NCBI RefSeq assembly: GCF_030116705.1
Contig: NZ_JAOTIK010000001.1
Coordinates: 682,001 to 746,000 of the forward strand
Origin: Streptomyces sp. ML-6
GTDB lineage: Bacteria; Actinomycetota; Actinomycetes; Streptomycetales; Streptomycetaceae
Length of the DNA: 64,000 bases
Reading direction: 5' to 3'
The notes under the pieces are model-generated. The model ran no database searches. It saw only the letters and a list, made by a program, of their open reading frames with translations, and was not told where the DNA came from. Positions 59,254 to 64,000 of the stretch are shown in pieces. The position numbers were made by a program, and so were the translations under genes. Position 1 is the stretch's first letter, and each line of letters begins with the position of its first letter.

Positions 59254-61521
59254 TCAGCTCTGCTTCGGCGGCTCCTGCCCGTCGAAGGCGAAAAGCGTGT
59301 TCTTGGCCGCGGCCACGATCACCGCACCCCCCGCAACGGTCACGCGCGGGCTTGCGCCGATCTCGCCCGTCAGGCCATCGGCCTGCGGGTCCGTCGTCCA
59401 CAGGGTCTTGCCGTCGCGCGACGACAACGCGACCACCCGGCCGGTGGCCGAGCTGAAGTACAGCGCGTCGCCGCCCGCGGCAGGACCCGACGCCCCCTCC
59501 ACGCTGGTCTGCCGCGACCACTTCTCCCGGCCGGTCGCCGGGGCGAGCGCCGTGATGCGACCGGTCTGCCCGCTCACGTAGAGGGTGCCGTTCACCATGC
59601 CGGGCGTCCCCTCGTACGTCTTGGCCAGTCGGGAGTACGTGACCTTCCGCGAGACCGGGTCGACCCGCGCCACCCCGTCGTAACCGGTCAGCGCCGGTCC
59701 CTCCGTGTGCATCTGGAGGAGTACGAGCCTCCCGTCGGCGACGCCCATCGGCACGGCGGGGCCGTCGACCGCGATGGGCCTGCCCAGCGCCCCCGAGGCG
59801 CGGTCGACCGGGTACAGGACGGGGTGGCGCACCTCCACGGCGTCCATCTCCGCCTTCGGCGCGCACATCGCGAAGAGCCGCGAACCCGCCGGGACGGGGG
59901 CGCACTGCGTGTCCGCGGGGAACGGCGTCGTCCAGGCGATCTCACCGCTGTGCGCGTCCCGGGACTCCAATTGGGAGTCGAAGGCGTCGACCATCACGAC
60001 GGCGGAGCCGAGCACCAGGGCGTCCTGGCTCCGGCCGGTGACGGCCTGCGACTGGGCGCCGGACGGTGCGGACCACAGCTCCCGGCCACTGTCCGCGTCG
60101 AGGGCCACCACCTCGCTGGGAGGGTCCTGCGGGAAGTTCTCGGCAGCGAAGCGGTAGCCGAGCACCGTGTCGTCGGTGGCGCCCACGAGGTGTACGCCCC
60201 GGACGGGGACGCCCGGGCTCTTCACCGTCCACTCCGGCGAGCCGTCCGTGACCTTGATACGGGTCGCGACAACGCTGCCGCCCCCGCAGAACAGCGCGTC
60301 GCCCCGCGCGACACAGCGCAGCTCGTCGGGGATTTCCGGACGGCCGCCCCGTACGGTCGTGTGCCACGGCTCGAAGCCGACCGGAAGCGCGGCACCCGGC
60401 GTGACGATGCTGTCACCGCTGCCGCCGCCGTTCCCCCCGGTGCCGGCCACCTTCAGCACGGCCACGCCCCCACCGATCGCCGCCACCGCGACCGCGGCGG
60501 CGAGCACGGCCCGCCGGCGCCCCGGACGGCGCCCGGCGGAGGTGCCGGTGGTTCCCGTGTCGGCGGTTCCCGTACCGGTGCTTCCCGTGTCGGGACCGGC
60601 CGGGGCGACGACCGGGACGGCCGGCGCCGGGGTGGCCCGCGCCGCGAAGTCGTGCTCGGTGACCACGTCGCGGGTGCGGCCCGCATCGGCCCCGCCCGCG
60701 TCGGTCCCCCCGAGGTCGGCCGGCAGGTCCCGCAGCAGCACGAGGAGTTCGTCCGCCGAGGGACGCTTGTCGGGCTCCTTGTCCAGGCACAGTTCGGCGA
60801 CCGCGCGCAGCGCCGCCGGTACGGCGTCCAGCGACGGCTCCTCGTTCAGCACCTGGTACGCCGTCATGTAGGGGCTGTCCGCGTCGAAGGGGCCGCGGCC
60901 GGTCGCCGAGTACACCAGCAGTGTCCCCAGCGAGAAGACGTCGGACCGCGGTCCCACACGGCGCGGCGCCTGCAACTGCTCCGGTGACATGAAGGGCGGC
61001 GTGCCGATGACCCGCCCGGTCATCGTCAGCGTCTCCTGGTCCGCGGCACGCGAGATGCCGAAGTCGATGACGCGCGGGCCCTCGGGCGAGAGCACGACGT
61101 TCGAGGGCTTCAGGTCACGGTGGACGACCCCCACCCGGTGGATGTCGCGCAGCGCCTCGGCCAGCCCGATGGCGAGCCGCCTCAGCTCCGCTCCGTCCAG
61201 TGGGCCCTTCGTGGTGATGTGCTGGGTGAGCGTGGGCCCCTCGATGTAGGCCGTCGCCATCCACGGCTGCTCGGCCTCGGGGTCGGCGTCGACCACGGCG
61301 GCGGTGAACGCGCCGCTCACCCGCCGCGCCGCCGCCACCTCCTGCCGGAAGCGGATGCGGAACTCGTCGTCCCCCGCGAACTGCTGGTGGATCAGCTTGA
61401 TCGCGACGGGCCGCCCCGAACTCGTACGGGCCAGGAAGACCGTGCCCATGCCACCCGAGCCGAGCCGAGCCTCAAGCGGGTAGCCGCCGATCTCGGTCGG
61501 ATCACCTCCGCGCAGCGACAC
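59254..61521 (-). CDS. Serine/threonine protein kinase with extracellular PQQ-like beta-propeller
   Basis: This is a 755-residue kinase. The catalytic domain (about 12-275) has the glycine loop LGSGGMG, the VAIKL lysine, HRDLKPSN (catalytic Asp near residue 138), VIDFGISRA and GTPPFMSPEQL. A Thr/Gly/Ala-rich linker and one transmembrane segment (RRAVLAAAVAVAAIGGGVAVLKVAG, about 360-380) follow. The extracellular part reads as PQQ-type propeller repeats: ALDADSGRELWSAPSG, SRDAHSGEIAWTTPF, ALAPATGREKWSRQTS, ALSSRDGKTLWTTDP. It resembles AfsK-type kinases with a propeller sensor that binds a ligand outside the cell. GTG 61521 has GGGAGG and GGGAAGA upstream. Confidence 0.9.
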   Translation of the reverse strand: MSLRGGDPTEIGGYPLEARLGSGGMGTVFLARTSSGRPVAIKLIHQQFAGDDEFRIRFRQEVAAARRVSGAFTAAVVDADPEAEQPWMATAYIEGPTLTQHITTKGPLDGAELRRLAIGLAEALRDIHRVGVVHRDLKPSNVVLSPEGPRVIDFGISRAADQETLTMTGRVIGTPPFMSPEQLQAPRRVGPRSDVFSLGTLLVYSATGRGPFDADSPYMTAYQVLNEEPSLDAVPAALRAVAELCLDKEPDKRPSADELLVLLRDLPADLGGTDAGGADAGRTRDVVTEHDFAARATPAPAVPVVAPAGPDTGSTGTGTADTGTTGTSAGRRPGRRRAVLAAAVAVAAIGGGVAVLKVAGTGGNGGGSGDSIVTPGAALPVGFEPWHTTVRGGRPEIPDELRCVARGDALFCGGGSVVATRIKVTDGSPEWTVKSPGVPVRGVHLVGATDDTVLGYRFAAENFPQDPPSEVVALDADSGRELWSAPSGAQSQAVTGRSQDALVLGSAVVMVDAFDSQLESRDAHSGEIAWTTPFPADTQCAPVPAGSRLFAMCAPKAEMDAVEVRHPVLYPVDRASGALGRPIAVDGPAVPMGVADGRLVLLQMHTEGPALTGYDGVARVDPVSRKVTYSRLAKTYEGTPGMVNGTLYVSGQTGRITALAPATGREKWSRQTSVEGASGPAAGGDALYFSSATGRVVALSSRDGKTLWTTDPQADGLTGEIGASPRVTVAGGAVIVAAAKNTLFAFDGQEPPKQS

Positions 61522-61976
61522 TCTTCCCGACCTCCCATCTCCCGTGCATTTCTGTCGCCACGGGCCTGCGTATCTTTTCTGCACACAAACTAGCCGCAGG
61601 GCAGTGGGGCAGGGCAAAGCGGGTGAGGCCGACGCCGGAGCCGCCCCCACCGGCGTCCGGACCCGCCCGGTGGGCGGCAGCGGCTTCTCGTCCACGGGAT
61701 CTCACCGGGTGGCCACTCTCGTCGGCGCCCGGCACACCCGAAAGGGGCACGACCGATCGCCGAACTGCCCGTCACGACGGCACGTCCCCGTGCTCTTCGT
61801 CGGGCTCGTCCGGCTCCGCGAAGAGCACGAAGGGCCGACGGCCGGGACCGTCCGGGTTTCCTCCCCGGGCCACGCCGCCCGAGGCGCACACGGGCATCCC
61901 CCGGCCTTCGCGGCTGCTGTCAGTGACCTCTGTCAGGATGCCCCGGTCAACAATGCCCCCTGCCCGGAAGGCCGCC
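61522..61976. other. Divergent intergenic region, about 455 bases
   Basis: It lies between the propeller kinase and a small hypothetical gene. No coding frame is convincing. A direct repeat of CTGTCAG (61917-61923, 61930-61936; period 13) sits about 40 bases before the hypothetical gene and might mark its promoter or an operator. AT-richer sequence near 61570-61590 may hold the kinase promoter. Confidence 0.45.
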
Positions 61977-62381
61977 ATGAGCTGGGACGTGCTCCTCCTC
62001 CGCCTGCCCGACGACATCACGTCGGTGCAGGGGATCCCCGCCGATCACACCCCGGCCCCGCTCGGCCGACGGCACGACGTACTCGCGACTGTCGCCCGGG
62101 CCGTTCCCGAAGCCGACCTCTCGGACCCCGGCTGGGGCGTCCTTTCCGGCCCCACGTGGTCGATCGAACTCAACATCGGTTCGAAGGACCCGGTGGACTC
62201 GATCATGCTCCACATCCGGGGCTCCGGCGACGACGTGTTGGCACCCGTCTTCCGGCTGGCCGAGTCCCTGCGGTGCGGGGTGCTCGACTGCACCGACGGA
62301 GAGCTGCTCGCTCCGGGGCGGTCGTCGGGCCGGCACGCCTTTCAGCAGTTCCGCGACCGGGTCGTCGGACCGGCTCAGTGA
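61977..62381 (+). CDS. Hypothetical protein (134 residues)
   Basis: This is a small soluble protein starting MSWDVLLLRLPDDITSVQGIPADHTPAPLG. It resembles a conserved bacterial hypothetical group that I recall with the same MSWDVLLL...P start, often annotated without function. The core is beta-rich (WSIELNIGSKDPVDSIMLHIRGSGDDVLAPVFRLAESLRCGVLDCTDG) and ends in Arg/Gln-rich residues. CGGAAGG is five bases before the ATG. Proteins of this size and style can be immunity-type, but nothing here shows that. The neighbours are a kinase and an SDR gene. Confidence 0.65.
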   Translation: MSWDVLLLRLPDDITSVQGIPADHTPAPLGRRHDVLATVARAVPEADLSDPGWGVLSGPTWSIELNIGSKDPVDSIMLHIRGSGDDVLAPVFRLAESLRCGVLDCTDGELLAPGRSSGRHAFQQFRDRVVGPAQ

Positions 62382-62432
62382 TGCCCCCGTAGCGGCGGCA
62401 CTCGCACACGGGCGCCGGCGGCGCTCGTACGT

Positions 62433-62465
62433 GGGGCCCGGTGGCATCCGGCCGCCCCGGGCCCC
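62433..62465. terminator. Terminator between hypothetical and SDR genes
   Basis: GGGGCCCGG (62433-62441) and CCGGGCCCC (62457-62465) form a 9-bp stem between two converging genes, with a 15-base loop that contains CCGGCCGCC. Confidence 0.7.
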
Positions 62466-62472
62466 TGCCCGC

Positions 62473-63264
62473 TCAGATGGCCAGAATGCCGCCGTCCACC
62501 GCCACATGACTGCCGGTGGCGAACGAGGAGCGGTCGCTCAGCAGCCACAGGGCCGCTTCCGCCACCTCTCGCGGCTCGGCCATCCGCTTCTGGATCTGGC
62601 GTGCGACGAACGCCTCCTCCAGAGCCGGTTCGACCGTCACCGCCGCATTGATCATTTCCGTCCGGGTGGTGCCCACGATCAAGGAGTTGACGCGGATGCC
62701 CGACGCCCCGTATTCAGCGGCCGCGGCCTTCGTCAGGCCCAGGACTGCGTGCTTCGCCGCCACGTAGGGGGAGGGTGCGCCGGTGGCGATGAGACCTGCC
62801 GAACTGGCGGTGTTGACGATCGCCCCGTGACCGGCTTCCAGCATGACGGGGATCTGACGGCGCAGGCAGTTCCATGTGCCGCGTACGTTGACATCCATGA
62901 CGCGGTCAAAATCCTCTTCCGGCAGCTCGTGCGACCGGCCGAAGGTGGAACCGGCGTAACCGGCGTTGTTGAAGGCGCCGTCGAGGCGGCCGAAGCGTTC
63001 GACGGTCGTTGCGACGGCGCGCTCGACGTCGTCGACCAGTGCCACGTCGCCGACGCTGCACGCCGCCCGCCCACCGGATGCCTCGATCTCATGGACGAGG
63101 TCCTTGAGCCGGTCCTCGCGGCGGGCCATGAGGACGACGGCCGCGCCTTCGGAGGCGAAGAGCCGCGCCGCGGCCTCGCCTATGCCGCTCGACGCTCCGG
63201 TGATCATCACGGTCTTGCCGGTCAGCAGACCGGTGCTGTGTGCTGGGGCTGTTCGATCGTTCAT
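62473..63264 (-). CDS. SDR-family oxidoreductase
   Basis: This is a 263-residue classical short-chain dehydrogenase. The cofactor motif TGASSGIGEAA (TGxxxGxG) is near residues 22-32, NNAGYAG follows, and the catalytic triad is S in TASSAG, with Y and K in SPYVAAKHAVLG (YxxxK). The DVNVRGTWNCL and RVNSLIVGTTRTEM segments are typical for NAD(P)-dependent alcohol/ketone oxidoreductases. The arginine after the first motif (MARREDRL) favours NADP. The start is ATG 63264; its ribosome-binding site is weak. The substrate is unknown, and no pathway neighbours are visible. Confidence 0.93.
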   Translation of the reverse strand: MNDRTAPAHSTGLLTGKTVMITGASSGIGEAAARLFASEGAAVVLMARREDRLKDLVHEIEASGGRAACSVGDVALVDDVERAVATTVERFGRLDGAFNNAGYAGSTFGRSHELPEEDFDRVMDVNVRGTWNCLRRQIPVMLEAGHGAIVNTASSAGLIATGAPSPYVAAKHAVLGLTKAAAAEYGASGIRVNSLIVGTTRTEMINAAVTVEPALEEAFVARQIQKRMAEPREVAEAALWLLSDRSSFATGSHVAVDGGILAI

Positions 63265-63535
63265 GACGCGAGTAAACCTGAAGTGTCGTTCCGTCACACG
63301 GATTTTGCTGCACGAGTGTTCACCGAGCCGGGCCACGACCACGACACGTTCGGTCGAGGGTGCCTCCGCCCTGGGCTGCCCCAACTGACCTGCTGTGTCT
63401 ACTGCTTGAGGCACCGACGAACCACATGACGAGGACTCCGCCCCCTGGCTCCGGCCACCTGCCTCTGCGCATTGCTCTTCACTGATGGATCGTCAGGATG
63501 ACGCCGTAGAAGCCCATGAGGCGATGATCCCCCAC
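63265..63535. other. Intergenic region at start of AT-richer segment
   Basis: About 270 bases upstream of the SDR gene and downstream of the partial gene at the edge. Base composition starts to drop here relative to the rest of the window. I see no gene, hairpin or repeat that I can support. Confidence 0.35.
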
Positions 63536-64000
63536 CTACGCGGGCGGCATCAGATCGCTCTCACTGATGGTGTAGACCAGCGAGGGGTAGCGGAAGTCCG
63601 TCTCATTGTTCTCACGGCGCCGCAGTTGGTAGAACTCGCGCCTCTGCTCATCGTCGGCCGCCATGAGACGCGAACCCTGCGGGAGGTATGCGTGCCCGTC
63701 GCGAAACCGGACGAGAGTCTTTGAGGTCCGGAAAGTCACGCCCAACCATTGGTTCTCCGTCGCCCGGGCAGCCGCTTCCAACACAATCTTATGCTTGAGC
63801 CGCCGATTCGTGTCGAGGGAGAAGGCGACAAAACTGTTGTAAACAAGGGGAATCTCGAACTTCTCATCTTCGGATTCCTTTGATTCGAAGATCAGCTTCC
63901 TCGACAGGCCGACTCCAGGATGTTGATAGCAGGAGAAGATGGCAATAAACGATCCGTCGACCAGATCGAGCGCTTGGTCGGAATGACTGCCCATGGTTGC
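63536..64000 (-). CDS. Partial 2-oxoglutarate/Fe(II)-oxygenase-like protein (window edge)
   Basis: At least 150 residues are visible and the frame is still open at the window edge, so the true start is probably beyond it. The visible part reads MGSHSDQALDLVDGSFIAIFSCYQ, FEIPLVYNSFVAFSLDTNRRLKHKIVL and NQWLGVTFRTSKTLVRF. HSD at 4-6 fits the HxD iron motif, HK in LKHKIVL the distal His, and R in VTFRTS the 2-oxoglutarate arginine, as in AlkB-like oxygenases. The DNA is clearly less GC-rich than its neighbours (AAAACTGTTGTAAACAAGG, for instance), suggesting transfer from another genome. The start given by ATG 63994 is likely internal. The assignment rests on motif order only. Confidence 0.5.
   Translation of the reverse strand, partial: ATMGSHSDQALDLVDGSFIAIFSCYQHPGVGLSRKLIFESKESEDEKFEIPLVYNSFVAFSLDTNRRLKHKIVLEAAARATENQWLGVTFRTSKTLVRFRDGHAYLPQGSRLMAADDEQRREFYQLRRRENNETDFRYPSLVYTISESDLMPPA

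Noticed and set aside
63485..63724. Plus-strand 79-codon frame at the right edge
   Set aside because: It is antisense to the better-supported oxygenase-like frame and has no ribosome-binding site.

Overview
The window looks like chromosomal DNA of a Streptomyces species or close relative. It is very GC-rich with strongly GC-biased third codon positions, uses many GTG and TTG starts, and has short GTGA/ATGA gene overlaps. The gene content is typical of the genus: a serine/threonine kinase at each end, NarL-type two-component genes, geranylgeranyl reductase, MuiA/DUF4139 proteins, a HelD-type helicase and an XRE regulator. No rRNA, tRNA, CRISPR array or insertion sequence was recognised.

Left part (1-25.7 kb): an Lrp/AsnC regulator, a membrane-anchored protein kinase, a very large secreted protease carrying both M4 and M28 catalytic domains, an XRE regulator, a DedA protein, a sensor kinase/response regulator pair, a geranylgeranyl-reductase-like flavoprotein, an FG-GAP repeat protein, a LysR-like sensor domain without a helix-turn-helix next to a small conserved protein, a GntR regulator facing an MFS exporter, a YciO/Sua5 protein, a phosphatase, a Tat-exported M23 peptidase, a HelD-type ATPase, a methyltransferase and a hypothetical protein. 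A deletion scar lies inside this part: a 5'-truncated IMP dehydrogenase and a 5'-truncated CbiX-like chelatase meet head to head at about 18.58 kb.

Central part (26.4-42.8 kb) is the main system. Two giant iterative synthases resemble polyunsaturated-fatty-acid (PUFA) and enediyne-type synthases. The first carries nitronate-monooxygenase-like barrels, KS, AT, ACP and KR. The second carries KS, AT, DH and a fused phosphopantetheinyl transferase. A stand-alone ACP, an alpha/beta hydrolase, a macrolide-type glycosyltransferase and an ABC exporter follow on the same strand. The gene order suggests a lipid or polyketide chain that is built, released, glycosylated and exported. A secreted SGNH hydrolase lies just downstream in the opposite orientation. 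The product is not known to me.

Right part (44-64 kb): an AraC regulator beside the remnant of a short-chain dehydrogenase gene (only its two ends remain), an aldo/keto reductase plus SRPBCC pair behind a cluster of ATGCAAG half-sites, an LtrA remnant, two MuiA/DUF4139 genes (the first apparently frameshifted), a divergent MpaB-like oxygenase/TetR pair with a shared operator-promoter, a baeRF-like protein, two tandem paralogous membrane-anchored proteins, a SMI1/KNR4 protein, a kinase with a PQQ-type propeller sensor, a small hypothetical protein, a short-chain dehydrogenase and, at the edge, an AT-richer partial gene resembling a 2-oxoglutarate/Fe(II) oxygenase.

The number of remnants (IMPDH, CbiX, peptidoglycan-binding repeat, SDR, LtrA, split MuiA) suggests an accessory region under turnover, such as a chromosome arm. 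That placement is inference.
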